Shown one piece after another: positions 45,401-60,400 of a stretch of DNA of 64,000 bases. The stretch's first letter is position 1. Each line of letters begins with the position of its first letter. The DNA lies in the NCBI GenBank assembly GCA_964020085.1, contig CAXHUQ010001561.1, positions 1 to 64,000 of the forward strand, in the 5' to 3' direction. Both the position numbers and the translations under genes were made by a program. A model generated the notes under the pieces. That model was not told the origin of the DNA. It saw nothing but the letters and a program-made list of their open reading frames with translations, and searched no databases. Source of the stretch: Micromussa lordhowensis (Eukaryota > Cnidaria > Anthozoa > Scleractinia > Lobophylliidae).

Positions 45401-48400
45401 CAGTGGTGAGTGCAGAGGCAAGCCTGCTTTGACTGGCGTTGCACGCTGATAACTGTACAATGTCTCTAGCGGTCTAAATTGTCTGTTTTTTTCAAACACT
45501 CTAATCATTTTGGTTCGCCGATTTGCGCGCATGTGTCCTTCAGTTGTCGGGCAAACTGTGGCCTTGGACGCTGTTTCGCGGGCTTGAAACATTGAGTAGC
45601 CTGTTCATCTCTAAAAGTAGAGTTGCGTTCTGAATTCGGTTGAATGTCTAATTGCGTCCTTTCAAGTACACGGATACGCAAGTTATTATCCAACCGCACT
45701 TCGTAGAGTAGAAATAACGCCGAAAACGAGTACAAATATCACAGTGTATTTGTACTCCACACAGTATTTGTACTCCAGAGGACCGCCTGAGAAACGAATT
45801 GGATTTAAGTTACGAAAATTTTGCGTGCTTGAAACATTCAGTAGGGTTAAGATAACTGTACAATGTCTCTAGCGGTCTAAATTGTCTGTTTTTTTCAAAC
45901 ACTCTAATCATTGAATTCGGTTGAATGTCTAATTGCGTCCTTTCAGTTGATTTTCAGGTCGGGGAGAGGGGCCTGCGTGCAGGGGCTGTAAAACTGGGGC
46001 CCATCTTACAGACAGCTGCTACGCTGAAAGTCACCTTGATTCAGTGGTGAGTGCAGAGGCAAGCCTGCTTTGACTGGCGTTGCACGCTGATAACTGTACA
46101 ATGTCTCTAGCGGTCTAAATTGTCTGTTTTTTTCAAACACTCTAATCATTTTGGTTCGCCGATTTGCGCGCATGTGTCCTTCAGTTGTCGGGCAAACTGT
46201 GGCCTTGGACGCTGTTTCGCGGGCTTGAAACATTGAGTAGCCTGTTCATCTCTAAAAGTAGAGTTGCGTTCTGAATTCGGTTGAATGTCTAATTGCGTCC
46301 TTTCAAGTACACGGATACGCAAGTTATTATCCAACCGCACTTCGTAGAGTAGAAATAACGCCGAAAACGAGTACAAATATCACAGTGTATTTGTACTCCA
46401 CACAGTATTTGTACTCCAGAGGACCGCCTGAGAAACGAATTGGATTTAAGTTACGAAAATTTTGCGTGCTTGAAACATTCAGTAGGGTTAAGATAACTGT
46501 ACAATGTCTCTAGCGGTCTAAATTGTCTGTTTTTTTCAAACACTCTAATCATTGAATTCGGTTGAATGTCTAATTGCGTCCTTTCAGTTGATTTTCAGGT
46601 CGGGGAGAGGGGCCTGCGTGCAGGGGCTGTAAAACTGGGGCCCATCTTACAGACAGCTGCTACGCTGAAAGTCACCTTGATTCAGTGGTGAGTGCAGAGG
46701 CAAGCCTGCTTTGACTGGCGTTGCACGCTGATAACTGTACAATGTCTCTAGCGGTCTAAATTGTCTGTTTTTTTCAAACACTCTAATCATTTTGGTTCGC
46801 CGATTTGCGCGCATGTGTCCTTCAGTTGTCGGGCAAACTGTGGCCTTGGACGCTGTTTCGCGGGCTTGAAACATTGAGTAGCCTGTTCATCTCTAAAAGT
46901 AGAGTTGCGTTCTGAATTCGGTTGAATGTCTAATTGCGTCCTTTCAAGTACACGGATACGCAAGTTATTATCCAACCGCACTTCGTAGAGTAGAAATAAC
47001 GCCGAAAACGAGTACAAATATCACAGTGTATTTGTACTCCACACAGTATTTGTACTCCAGAGGACCGCCTGAGAAACGAATTGGATTTAAGTTACGAAAA
47101 TTTTGCGTGCTTGAAACATTCAGTAGGGTTAAGATAACTGTACAATGTCTCTAGCGGTCTAAATTGTCTGTTTTTTTCAAACACTCTAATCATTGAATTC
47201 GGTTGAATGTCTAATTGCGTCCTTTCAGTTGATTTTCAGGTCGGGGAGAGGGGCCTGCGTGCAGGGGCTGTAAAACTGGGGCCCATCTTACAGACAGCTG
47301 CTACGCTGAAAGTCACCTTGATTCAGTGGTGAGTGCAGAGGCAAGCCTGCTTTGACTGGCGTTGCACGCTGATAACTGTACAATGTCTCTAGCGGTCTAA
47401 ATTGTCTGTTTTTTTCAAACACTCTAATCATTTTGGTTCGCCGATTTGCGCGCATGTGTCCTTCAGTTGTCGGGCAAACTGTGGCCTTGGACGCTGTTTC
47501 GCGGGCTTGAAACATTGAGTAGCCTGTTCATCTCTAAAAGTAGAGTTGCGTTCTGAATTCGGTTGAATGTCTAATTGCGTCCTTTCAAGTACACGGATAC
47601 GCAAGTTATTATCCAACCGCACTTCGTAGAGTAGAAATAACGCCGAAAACGAGTACAAATATCACAGTGTATTTGTACTCCACACAGTATTTGTACTCCA
47701 GAGGACCGCCTGAGAAACGAATTGGATTTAAGTTACGAAAATTTTGCGTGCTTGAAACATTCAGTAGGGTTAAGATAACTGTACAATGTCTCTAGCGGTC
47801 TAAATTGTCTGTTTTTTTCAAACACTCTAATCATTGAATTCGGTTGAATGTCTAATTGCGTCCTTTCAGTTGATTTTCAGGTCGGGGAGAGGGGCCTGCG
47901 TGCAGGGGCTGTAAAACTGGGGCCCATCTTACAGACAGCTGCTACGCTGAAAGTCACCTTGATTCAGTGGTGAGTGCAGAGGCAAGCCTGCTTTGACTGG
48001 CGTTGCACGCTGATAACTGTACAATGTCTCTAGCGGTCTAAATTGTCTGTTTTTTTCAAACACTCTAATCATTTTGGTTCGCCGATTTGCGCGCATGTGT
48101 CCTTCAGTTGTCGGGCAAACTGTGGCCTTGGACGCTGTTTCGCGGGCTTGAAACATTGAGTAGCCTGTTCATCTCTAAAAGTAGAGTTGCGTTCTGAATT
48201 CGGTTGAATGTCTAATTGCGTCCTTTCAAGTACACGGATACGCAAGTTATTATCCAACCGCACTTCGTAGAGTAGAAATAACGCCGAAAACGAGTACAAA
48301 TATCACAGTGTATTTGTACTCCACACAGTATTTGTACTCCAGAGGACCGCCTGAGAAACGAATTGGATTTAAGTTACGAAAATTTTGCGTGCTTGAAACA

Positions 48401-51400
48401 TTCAGTAGGGTTAAGATAACTGTACAATGTCTCTAGCGGTCTAAATTGTCTGTTTTTTTCAAACACTCTAATCATTGAATTCGGTTGAATGTCTAATTGC
48501 GTCCTTTCAGTTGATTTTCAGGTCGGGGAGAGGGGCCTGCGTGCAGGGGCTGTAAAACTGGGGCCCATCTTACAGACAGCTGCTACGCTGAAAGTCACCT
48601 TGATTCAGTGGTGAGTGCAGAGGCAAGCCTGCTTTGACTGGCGTTGCACGCTGATAACTGTACAATGTCTCTAGCGGTCTAAATTGTCTGTTTTTTTCAA
48701 ACACTCTAATCATTTTGGTTCGCCGATTTGCGCGCATGTGTCCTTCAGTTGTCGGGCAAACTGTGGCCTTGGACGCTGTTTCGCGGGCTTGAAACATTGA
48801 GTAGCCTGTTCATCTCTAAAAGTAGAGTTGCGTTCTGAATTCGGTTGAATGTCTAATTGCGTCCTTTCAAGTACACGGATACGCAAGTTATTATCCAACC
48901 GCACTTCGTAGAGTAGAAATAACGCCGAAAACGAGTACAAATATCACAGTGTATTTGTACTCCACACAGTATTTGTACTCCAGAGGACCGCCTGAGAAAC
49001 GAATTGGATTTAAGTTACGAAAATTTTGCGTGCTTGAAACATTCAGTAGGGTTAAGATAACTGTACAATGTCTCTAGCGGTCTAAATTGTCTGTTTTTTT
49101 CAAACACTCTAATCATTGAATTCGGTTGAATGTCTAATTGCGTCCTTTCAGTTGATTTTCAGGTCGGGGAGAGGGGCCTGCGTGCAGGGGCTGTAAAACT
49201 GGGGCCCATCTTACAGACAGCTGCTACGCTGAAAGTCACCTTGATTCAGTGGTGAGTGCAGAGGCAAGCCTGCTTTGACTGGCGTTGCACGCTGATAACT
49301 GTACAATGTCTCTAGCGGTCTAAATTGTCTGTTTTTTTCAAACACTCTAATCATTTTGGTTCGCCGATTTGCGCGCATGTGTCCTTCAGTTGTCGGGCAA
49401 ACTGTGGCCTTGGACGCTGTTTCGCGGGCTTGAAACATTGAGTAGCCTGTTCATCTCTAAAAGTAGAGTTGCGTTCTGAATTCGGTTGAATGTCTAATTG
49501 CGTCCTTTCAAGTACACGGATACGCAAGTTATTATCCAACCGCACTTCGTAGAGTAGAAATAACGCCGAAAACGAGTACAAATATCACAGTGTATTTGTA
49601 CTCCACACAGTATTTGTACTCCAGAGGACCGCCTGAGAAACGAATTGGATTTAAGTTACGAAAATTTTGCGTGCTTGAAACATTCAGTAGGGTTAAGATA
49701 ACTGTACAATGTCTCTAGCGGTCTAAATTGTCTGTTTTTTTCAAACACTCTAATCATTGAATTCGGTTGAATGTCTAATTGCGTCCTTTCAGTTGATTTT
49801 CAGGTCGGGGAGAGGGGCCTGCGTGCAGGGGCTGTAAAACTGGGGCCCATCTTACAGACAGCTGCTACGCTGAAAGTCACCTTGATTCAGTGGTGAGTGC
49901 AGAGGCAAGCCTGCTTTGACTGGCGTTGCACGCTGATAACTGTACAATGTCTCTAGCGGTCTAAATTGTCTGTTTTTTTCAAACACTCTAATCATTTTGG
50001 TTCGCCGATTTGCGCGCATGTGTCCTTCAGTTGTCGGGCAAACTGTGGCCTTGGACGCTGTTTCGCGGGCTTGAAACATTGAGTAGCCTGTTCATCTCTA
50101 AAAGTAGAGTTGCGTTCTGAATTGTCTAATTGCGTCCTTTCAAGTACACGGATACGCAAGTTATTATCCAACCGCACTTCGTAGAGTAGAAATAACGCCG
50201 AAAACGAGTACAAATATCACAGTGTATTTGTACTCCACACAGTATTTGTACTCCAGAGGACCGCCTGAGAAACGAATTGGATTTAAGTTACGAAAATTTT
50301 GCGTGCTTGAAACATTCAGTAGGGTTAAGATAACTGTACAATGTCTCTAGCGGTCTAAATTGTCTGTTTTTTTCAAACACTCTAATCATTGAATTCGGTT
50401 GAATGTCTAATTGCGTCCTTTCAGTTGATTTTCAGGTCGGGGAGAGGGGCCTGCGTGCAGGGGCTGTAAAACTGGGGCCCATCTTACAGACAGCTGCTAC
50501 GCTGAAAGTCACCTTGATTCAGTGGTGAGTGCAGAGGCAAGCCTGCTTTGACTGGCGTTGCACGCTGATAACTGTACAATGTCTCTAGCGGTCTAAATTG
50601 TCTGTTTTTTTCAAACACTCTAATCATTTTGGTTCGCCGATTTGCGCGCATGTGTCCTTCAGTTGTCGGGCAAACTGTGGCCTTGGACGCTGTTTCGCGG
50701 GCTTGAAACATTGAGTAGCCTGTTCATCTCTAAAAGTAGAGTTGCGTTCTGAATTCGGTTGAATGTCTAATTGCGTCCTTTCAAGTACACGGATACGCAA
50801 GTTATTATCCAACCGCACTTCGTAGAGTAGAAATAACGCCGAAAACGAGTACAAATATCACAGTGTATTTGTACTCCACACAGTATTTGTACTCCAGAGG
50901 ACCGCCTGAGAAACGAATTGGATTTAAGTTACGAAAATTTTGCGTGCTTGAAACATTCAGTAGGGTTAAGATAACTGTACAATGTCTCTAGCGGTCTAAA
51001 TTGTCTGTTTTTTTCAAACACTCTAATCATTGAATTCGGTTGAATGTCTAATTGCGTCCTTTCAGTTGATTTTCAGGTCGGGGAGAGGGGCCTGCGTGCA
51101 GGGGCTGTAAAACTGGGGCCCATCTTACAGACAGCTGCTACGCTGAAAGTCACCTTGATTCAGTGGTGAGTGCAGAGGCAAGCCTGCTTTGACTGGCGTT
51201 GCACGCTGATAACTGTACAATGTCTCTAGCGGTCTAAATTGTCTGTTTTTTTCAAACACTCTAATCATTTTGGTTCGCCGATTTGCGCGCATGTGTCCTT
51301 CAGTTGTCGGGCAAACTGTGGCCTTGGACGCTGTTTCGCGGGCTTGAAACATTGAGTAGCCTGTTCATCTCTAAAAGTAGAGTTGCGTTCTGAATTCGGT

Positions 51401-54400
51401 TGAATGTCTAATTGCGTCCTTTCAAGTACACGGATACGCAAGTTATTATCCAACCGCACTTCGTAGAGTAGAAATAACGCCGAAAACGAGTACAAATATC
51501 ACAGTGTATTTGTACTCCACACAGTATTTGTACTCCAGAGGACCGCCTGAGAAACGAATTGGATTTAAGTTACGAAAATTTTGCGTGCTTGAAACATTCA
51601 GTAGGGTTAAGATAACTGTACAATGTCTCTAGCGGTCTAAATTGTCTGTTTTTTTCAAACACTCTAATCATTGAATTCGGTTGAATGTCTAATTGCGTCC
51701 TTTCAGTTGATTTTCAGGTCGGGGAGAGGGGCCTGCGTGCAGGGGCTGTAAAACTGGGGCCCATCTTACAGACAGCTGCTACGCTGAAAGTCACCTTGAT
51801 TCAGTGGTGAGTGCAGAGGCAAGCCTGCTTTGACTGGCGTTGCCGCTGATAACTGTACAATGTCTCTAGCGGTCTAAATTGTCTGTTTTTTTCAAACACT
51901 CTAATCATTTTGGTTCGCCGATTTGCGCGCATGTGTCCTTCAGTTGTCGGGCAAACTGTGGCCTTGGACGCTGTTTCGCGGGCTTGAAACATTGAGTAGC
52001 CTGTTCATCTCTAAAAGTAGAGTTGCGTTCTGAATTCGGTTGAATGTCTAATTGCGTCCTTTCAAGTACACGGATACGCAAGTTATTATCCAACCGCACT
52101 TCGTAGAGTAGAAATAACGCCGAAAACGAGTACAAATATCACAGTGTATTTGTACTCCACACAGTATTTGTACTCCAGAGGACCGCCTGAGAAACGAATT
52201 GGATTTAAGTTACGAAAATTTTGCGTGCTTGAAACATTCAGTAGGGTTAAGATAACTGTACAATGTCTCTAGCGGTCTAAATTGTCTGTTTTTTTCAAAC
52301 ACTCTAATCATTGAATTCGGTTGAATGTCTAATTGCGTCCTTTCAGTTGATTTTCAGGTCGGGGAGAGGGGCCTGCGTGCAGGGGCTGTAAAACTGGGGC
52401 CCATCTTACAGACAGCTGCTACGCTGAAAGTCACCTTGATTCAGTGGTGAGTGCAGAGGCAAGCCTGCTTTGACTGGCGTTGCACGCTGATAACTGTACA
52501 ATGTCTCTAGCGGTCTAAATTGTCTGTTTTTTTCAAACACTCTAATCATTTTGGTTCGCCGATTTGCGCGCATGTGTCCTTCAGTTGTCGGGCAAACTGT
52601 GGCCTTGGACGCTGTTTCGCGGGCTTGAAACATTGAGTAGCCTGTTCATCTCTAAAAGTAGAGTTGCGTTCTGAATTCGGTTGAATGTCTAATTGCGTCC
52701 TTTCACAAGTACACGGATACGCAAGTTATTATCCAACCGCACTTCGTAGAGTAGAAATAACGCCGAAAACGAGTACAAATATCACAGTGTATTTGTACTC
52801 CACACAGTATTTGTACTCCAGAGGACCGCCTGAGAAACGAATTGGATTTAAGTTACGAAAATTTTGCGTGCTTGAAACATTCAGTAGGGTTAAGATAACT
52901 GTACAATGTCTCTAGCGGTCTAAATTGTCTGTTTTTTTCAAACACTCTAATCATTGAATTCGGTTGAATGTCTAATTGCGTCCTTTCAGTTGATTTTCAG
53001 GTCGGGGAGAGGGGCCTGCGTGCAGGGGCTGTAAAACTGGGGCCCATCTTACAGACAGCTGCTACGCTGAAAGTCACCTTGATTCAGTGGTGAGTGCAGA
53101 GGCAAGCCTGCTTTGACTGGCGTTGCACGCTGATAACTGTACAATGTCTCTAGCGGTCTAAATTGTCTGTTTTTTTCAAACACTCTAATCATTTTGGTTC
53201 GCCGATTTGCGCGCATGTGTCCTTCAGTTGTCGGGCAAACTGTGGCCTTGGACGCTGTTTCGCGGGCTTGAAACATTGAGTAGCCTGTTCATCTCTAAAA
53301 GTAGAGTTGCGTTCTGAATTCGGTTGAATGTCTAATTGCGTCCTTTCAAGTACACGGATACGCAAGTTATTATCCAACCGCACTTCGTAGAGTAGAAATA
53401 ACGCCGAAAACGAGTACAAATATCACAGTGTATTTGTACTCCACACAGTATTTGTACTCCAGAGGACCGCCTGAGAAACGAATTGGATTTAAGTTACGAA
53501 AATTTTGCGTGCTTGAAACATTCAGTAGGGTTAAGATAACTGTACAATGTCTCTAGCGGTCTAAATTGTCTGTTTTTTTCAAACACTCTAATCATTGAAT
53601 TCGGTTGAATGTCTAATTGCGTCCTTTCAGTTGATTTTCAGGTCGGGGAGAGGGGCCTGCGTGCAGGGGCTGTAAAACTGGGGCCCATCTTACAGACAGC
53701 TGCTACGCTGAAAGTCACCTTGATTCAGTGGTGAGTGCAGAGGCAAGCCTGCTTTGACTGGCGTTGCACGCTGATAACTGTACAATGTCTCTAGCGGTCT
53801 AAATTGTCTGTTTTTTTCAAACACTCTAATCATTTTGGTTCGCCGATTTGCGCGCATGTGTCCTTCAGTTGTCGGGCAAACTGTGGCCTTGGACGCTGTT
53901 TCGCGGGCTTGAAACATTGAGTAGCCTGTTCATCTCTAAAAGTAGAGTTGCGTTCTGAATTCGGTTGAATGTCTAATTGCGTCCTTTCAAGTACACGGAT
54001 ACGCAAGTTATTATCCAACCGCACTTCGTAGAGTAGAAATAACGCCGAAAACGAGTACAAATATCACAGTGTATTTGTACTCCACACAGTATTTGTACTC
54101 CAGAGGACCGCCTGAGAAACGAATTGGATTTAAGTTACGAAAATTTTGCGTGCTTGAAACATTCAGTAGGGTTAAGATAACTGTACAATGTCTCTAGCGG
54201 TCTAAATTGTCTGTTTTTTTCAAACACTCTAATCATTGAATTCAGTTGAATGTCTAATTGCGTCCTTTCAGTTGATTTTCAGGTCGGGGAGAGGGGCCTG
54301 CGTGCAGGGGCTGTAAAACTGGGGCCCATCTTACAGACAGCTGCTACGCTGAAAGTCACCTTGATTCAGTGGTGAGTGCAGAGGCAAGCCTGCTTTGACT

Positions 54401-57400
54401 GGCGTTGCACGCTGATAACTGTACAATGTCTCTAGCGGTCTAAATTGTCTGTTTTTTTCAAACACTCTAATCATTTTGGTTCGCCGATTTGCGCGCATGT
54501 GTCCTTCAGTTGTCGGGCAAACTGTGGCCTTGGACGCTGTTTCGCGGGCTTGAAACATTGAGTAGCCTGTTCATCTCTAAAAGTAGAGTTGCGTTCTGAA
54601 TTCGGTTGAATGTCTAATTGCGTCCTTTCAAGTACACGGATACGCAAGTTATTATCCAACCGCACTTCGTAGAGTAGAAATAACGCCGAAAACGAGTACA
54701 AATATCACAGTGTATTTGTACTCCACACAGTATTTGTACTCCAGAGGACCGCCTGAGAAACGAATTGGATTTAAGTTACGAAAATTTTGCGTGCTTGAAA
54801 CATTCAGTAGGGTTAAGATAACTGTACAATGTCTCTAGCGGTCTAAATTGTCTGTTTTTTTCAAACACTCTAATCATTGAATTCGGTTGAATGTCTAATT
54901 GCGTCCTTTCAGTTGATTTTCAGGTCGGGGAGAGGGGCCTGCGTGCAGGGGCTGTAAAACTGGGGCCCATCTTACAGACAGCTGCTACGCTGAAAGTCAC
55001 CTTGATTCAGTGGTGAGTGCAGAGGCAAGCCTGCTTTGACTGGCGTTGCACGCTGATAACTGTACAATGTCTCTAGCGGTCTAAATTGTCTGTTTTTTTC
55101 AAACACTCTAATCATTTTGGTTCGCCGATTTGCGCGCATGTGTCCTTCAGTTGTCGGGCAAACTGTGGCCTTGGACGCTGTTTCGCGGGCTTGAAACATT
55201 GAGTAGCCTGTTCATCTCTAAAAGTAGAGTTGCGTTCTGAATTCGGTTGAATGTCTAATTGCGTCCTTTCAAGTACACGGATACGCAAGTTATTATCCAA
55301 CCGCACTTCGTAGAGTAGAAATAACGCCGAAAACGAGTACAAATATCACAGTGTATTTGTACTCCACACAGTATTTGTACTCCAGAGGACCGCCTGAGAA
55401 ACGAATTGGATTTAAGTTACGAAAATTTTGCGTGCTTGAAACATTCAGTAGGGTTAAGATAACTGTACAATGTCTCTAGCGGTCTAAATTGTCTGTTTTT
55501 TTCAAACACTCTAATCATTGAATTCGGTTGAATGTCTAATTGCGTCCTTTCAGTTGATTTTCAGGTCGGGGAGAGGGGCCTGCGTGCAGGGGCTGTAAAA
55601 CTGGGGCCCATCTTACAGACAGCTGCTACGCTGAAAGTCACCTTGATTCAGTGGTGAGTGCAGAGGCAAGCCTGCTTTGACTGGCGTTGCACGCTGATAA
55701 CTGTACAATGTCTCTAGCGGTCTAAATTGTCTGTTTTTTTCAAACACTCTAATCATTTTGGTTCGCCGATTTGCGCGCATGTGTCCTTCAGTTGTCGGGC
55801 AAACTGTGGCCTTGGACGCTGTTTCGCGGGCTTGAAACATTGAGTAGCCTGTTCATCTCTAAAAGTAGAGTTGCGTTCTGAATTCGGTTGAATGTCTAAT
55901 TGCGTCCTTTCAAGTACACGGATACGCAAGTTATTATCCAACCGCACTTCGTAGAGTAGAAATAACGCCGAAAACGAGTACAAATATCACAGTGTATTTG
56001 TACTCCACACAGTATTTGTACTCCAGAGGACCGCCTGAGAAACGAATTGGATTTAAGTTACGAAAATTTTGCGTGCTTGAAACATTCAGTAGGGTTAAGA
56101 TAACTGTACAATGTCTCTAGCGGTCTAAATTGTCTGTTTTTTTCAAACACTCTAATCATTGAATTCGGTTGAATGTCTAATTGCGTCCTTTCAGTTGATT
56201 TTCAGGTCGGGGAGAGGGGCCTGCGTGCAGGGGCTGTAAAACTGGGGCCCATCTTACAGACAGCTGCTACGCTGAAAGTCACCTTGATTCAGTGGTGAGT
56301 GCAGAGGCAAGCCTGCTTTGACTGGCGTTGCACGCTGATAACTGTACAATGTCTCTAGCGGTCTAAATTGTCTGTTTTTTTCAAACACTCTAATCATTTT
56401 GGTTCGCCGATTTGCGCGCATGTGTCCTTCAGTTGTCGGGCAAACTGTGGCCTTGGACGCTGTTTCGCGGGCTTGAAACATTGAGTAGCCTGTTCATCTC
56501 TAAAAGTAGAGTTGCGTTCTGAATTCGGTTGAATGTCTAATTGCGTCCTTTCAAGTACACGGATACGCAAGTTATTATCCAACCGCACTTCGTAGAGTAG
56601 AAATAACGCCGAAAACGAGTACAAATATCACAGTGTATTTGTACTCCACACAGTATTTGTACTCCAGAGGACCGCCTGAGAAACGAATTGGATTTAAGTT
56701 ACGAAAATTTTGCGTGCTTGAAACATTCAGTAGGGTTAAGATAACTGTACAATGTCTCTAGCGGTCTAAATTGTCTGTTTTTTTCAAACACTCTAATCAT
56801 TGAATTCGGTTGAATGTCTAATTGCGTCCTTTCAGTTGATTTTCAGGTCGGGGAGAGGGGCCTGCGTGCAGGGGCTGTAAAACTGGGGCCCATCTTACAG
56901 ACAGCTGCTACGCTGAAAGTCACCTTGATTCAGTGGTGAGTGCAGAGGCAAGCCTGCTTTGACTGGCGTTGCACGCTGATAACTGTACAATGTCTCTAGC
57001 GGTCTAAATTGTCTGTTTTTTTCAAACACTCTAATCATTTTGGTTCGCCGATTTGCGCGCATGTGTCCTTCAGTTGTCGGGCAAACTGTGGCCTTGGACG
57101 CTGTTTCGCGGGCTTGAAACATTGAGTAGCCTGTTCATCTCTAAAAGTAGAGTTGCGTTCTGAATTCGGTTGAATGTCTAATTGCGTCCTTTCAAGTACA
57201 CGGATACGCAAGTTATTATCCAACCGCACTTCGTAGAGTAGAAATAACGCCGAAAACGAGTACAAATATCACAGTGTATTTGTACTCCACACAGTATTTG
57301 TACTCCAGAGGACCGCCTGAGAAACGAATTGGATTTAAGTTACGAAAATTTTGCGTGCTTGAAACATTCAGTAGGGTTAAGATAACTGTACAATGTCTCT

Positions 57401-60400
57401 AGCGGTCTAAATTGTCTGTTTTTTTCAAACACTCTAATCATTGAATTCGGTTGAATGTCTAATTGCGTCCTTTCAGTTGATTTTCAGGTCGGGGAGAGGG
57501 GCCTGCGTGCAGGGGCTGTAAAACTGGGGCCCATCTTACAGACAGCTGCTACGCTGAAAGTCACCTTGATTCAGTGGTGAGTGCAGAGGCAAGCCTGCTT
57601 TGACTGGCGTTGCACGCTGATAACTGTACAATGTCTCTAGCGGTCTAAATTGTCTGTTTTTTTCAAACACTCTAATCATTTTGGTTCGCCGATTTGCGCG
57701 CATGTGTCCTTCAGTTGTCGGGCAAACTGTGGCCTTGGACGCTGTTTCGCGGGCTTGAAACATTGAGTAGCCTGTTCATCTCTAAAAGTAGAGTTGCGTT
57801 CTGAATTCGGTTGAATGTCTAATTGCGTCCTTTCAAGTACACGGATACGCAAGTTATTATCCAACCGCACTTCGTAGAGTAGAAATAACGCCGAAAACGA
57901 GTACAAATATCACAGTGTATTTGTACTCCACACAGTATTTGTACTCCAGAGGACCGCCTGAGAAACGAATTGGATTTAAGTTACGAAAATTTTGCGTGCT
58001 TGAAACATTCAGTAGGGTTAAGATAACTGTACAATGTCTCTAGCGGTCTAAATTGTCTGTTTTTTTCAAACACTCTAATCATTGAATTCTGTTGAATGTC
58101 TAATTGCGTCCTTTCAGTTGATTTTCAGGTCGGGGAGAGGGGCCTGCGTGCAGGGGCTGTAAAACTGGGGCCCATCTTACAGACAGCTGCTACGCTGAAA
58201 GTCACCTTGATTCAGTGGTGAGTGCAGAGGCAAGCCTGCTTTGACTGGCGTTGCACGCTGATAACTGTACAATGTCTCTAGCGGTCTAAATTGTCTGTTT
58301 TTTTCAAACACTCTAATCATTTTGGTTCGCCGATTTGCGCGCATGTGTCCTTCAGTTGTCGGGCAAACTGTGGCCTTGGACGCTGTTTCGCGGGCTTGAA
58401 ACATTGAGTAGCCTGTTCATCTCTAAAAGTAGAGTTGCGTTCTGAATTCGGTTGAATGTCTAATTGCGTCCTTTCAAGTACACGGATACGCAAGTTATTA
58501 TCCAACCGCACTTCGTAGAGTAGAAATAACGCCGAAAACGAGTACAAATATCACAGTGTATTTGTACTCCACACAGTATTTGTACTCCAGAGGACCGCCT
58601 GAGAAACGAATTGGATTTAAGTTACGAAAATTTTGCGTGCTTGAAACATTCAGTAGGGTTAAGATAACTGTACAATGTCTCTAGCGGTCTAAATTGTCTG
58701 TTTTTTTCAAACACTCTAATCATTGAATTCGGTTGAATGTCTAATTGCGTCCTTTCAGTTGATTTTCAGGTCGGGGAGAGGGGCCTGCGTGCAGGGGCTG
58801 TAAAACTGGGGCCCATCTTACAGACAGCTGCTACGCTGAAAGTCACCTTGATTCAGTGGTGAGTGCAGAGGCAAGCCTGCTTTGACTGGCGTTGCACGCT
58901 GATAACTGTACAATGTCTCTAGCGGTCTAAATTGTCTGTTTTTTTCAAACACTCTAATCATTTTGGTTCGCCGATTTGCGCGCATGTGTCCTTCAGTTGT
59001 CGGGCAAACTGTGGCCTTGGACGCTGTTTCGCGGGCTTGAAACATTGAGTAGCCTGTTCATCTCTAAAAGTAGAGTTGCGTTCTGAATTCGGTTGAATGT
59101 CTAATTGCGTCCTTTCAAGTACACGGATACGCAAGTTATTATCCAACCGCACTTCGTAGAGTAGAAATAACGCCGAAAACGAGTACAAATATCACAGTGT
59201 ATTTGTACTCCACACAGTATTTGTACTCCAGAGGACCGCCTGAGAAACGAATTGGATTTAAGTTACGAAAATTTTGCGTGCTTGAAACATTCAGTAGGGT
59301 TAAGATAACTGTACAATGTCTCTAGCGGTCTAAATTGTCTGTTTTTTTCAAACACTCTAATCATTGAATTCGGTTGAATGTCTAATTGCGTCCTTTCAGT
59401 TGATTTTCAGGTCGGGGAGAGGGGCCTGCGTGCAGGGGCTGTAAAACTGGGGCCCATCTTACAGACAGCTGCTACGCTGAAAGTCACCTTGATTCAGTGG
59501 TGAGTGCAGAGGCAAGCCTGCTTTGACTGGCGTTGCACGCTGATAACTGTACAATGTCTCTAGCGGTCTAAATTGTCTGTTTTTTTCAAACACTCTAATC
59601 ATTTTGGTTCGCCGATTTGCGCGCATGTGTCCTTCAGTTGTCGGGCAAACTGTGGCCTTGGACGCTGTTTCGCGGGCTTGAAACATTGAGTAGCCTGTTC
59701 ATCTCTAAAAGTAGAGTTGCGTTCTGAATTCGGTTGAATGTCTAATTGCGTCCTTTCAAGTACACGGATACGCAAGTTATTATCCAACCGCACTTCGTAG
59801 AGTAGAAATAACGCCGAAAACGAGTACAAATATCACAGTGTATTTGTACTCCACACAGTATTTGTACTCCAGAGGACCGCCTGAGAAACGAATTGGATTT
59901 AAGTTACGAAAATTTTGCGTGCTTGAAACATTCAGTAGGGTTAAGATAACTGTACAATGTCTCTAGCGGTCTAAATTGTCTGTTTTTTTCAAACACTCTA
60001 ATCATTGAATTCGGTTGAATGTCTAATTGCGTCCTTTCAGTTGATTTTCAGGTCGGGGAGAGGGGCCTGCGTGCAGGGGCTGTAAAACTGGGGCCCATCT
60101 TACAGACAGCTGCTACGCTGAAAGTCACCTTGATTCAGTGGTGAGTGCAGAGGCAAGCCTGCTTTGACTGGCGTTGCACGCTGATAACTGTACAATGTCT
60201 CTAGCGGTCTAAATTGTCTGTTTTTTTCAAACACTCTAATCATTTTGGTTCGCCGATTTGCGCGCATGTGTCCTTCAGTTGTCGGGCAAACTGTGGCCTT
60301 GGACGCTGTTTCGCGGGCTTGAAACATTGAGTAGCCTGTTCATCTCTAAAAGTAGAGTTGCGTTCTGAATTCGGTTGAATGTCTAATTGCGTCCTTTCAA

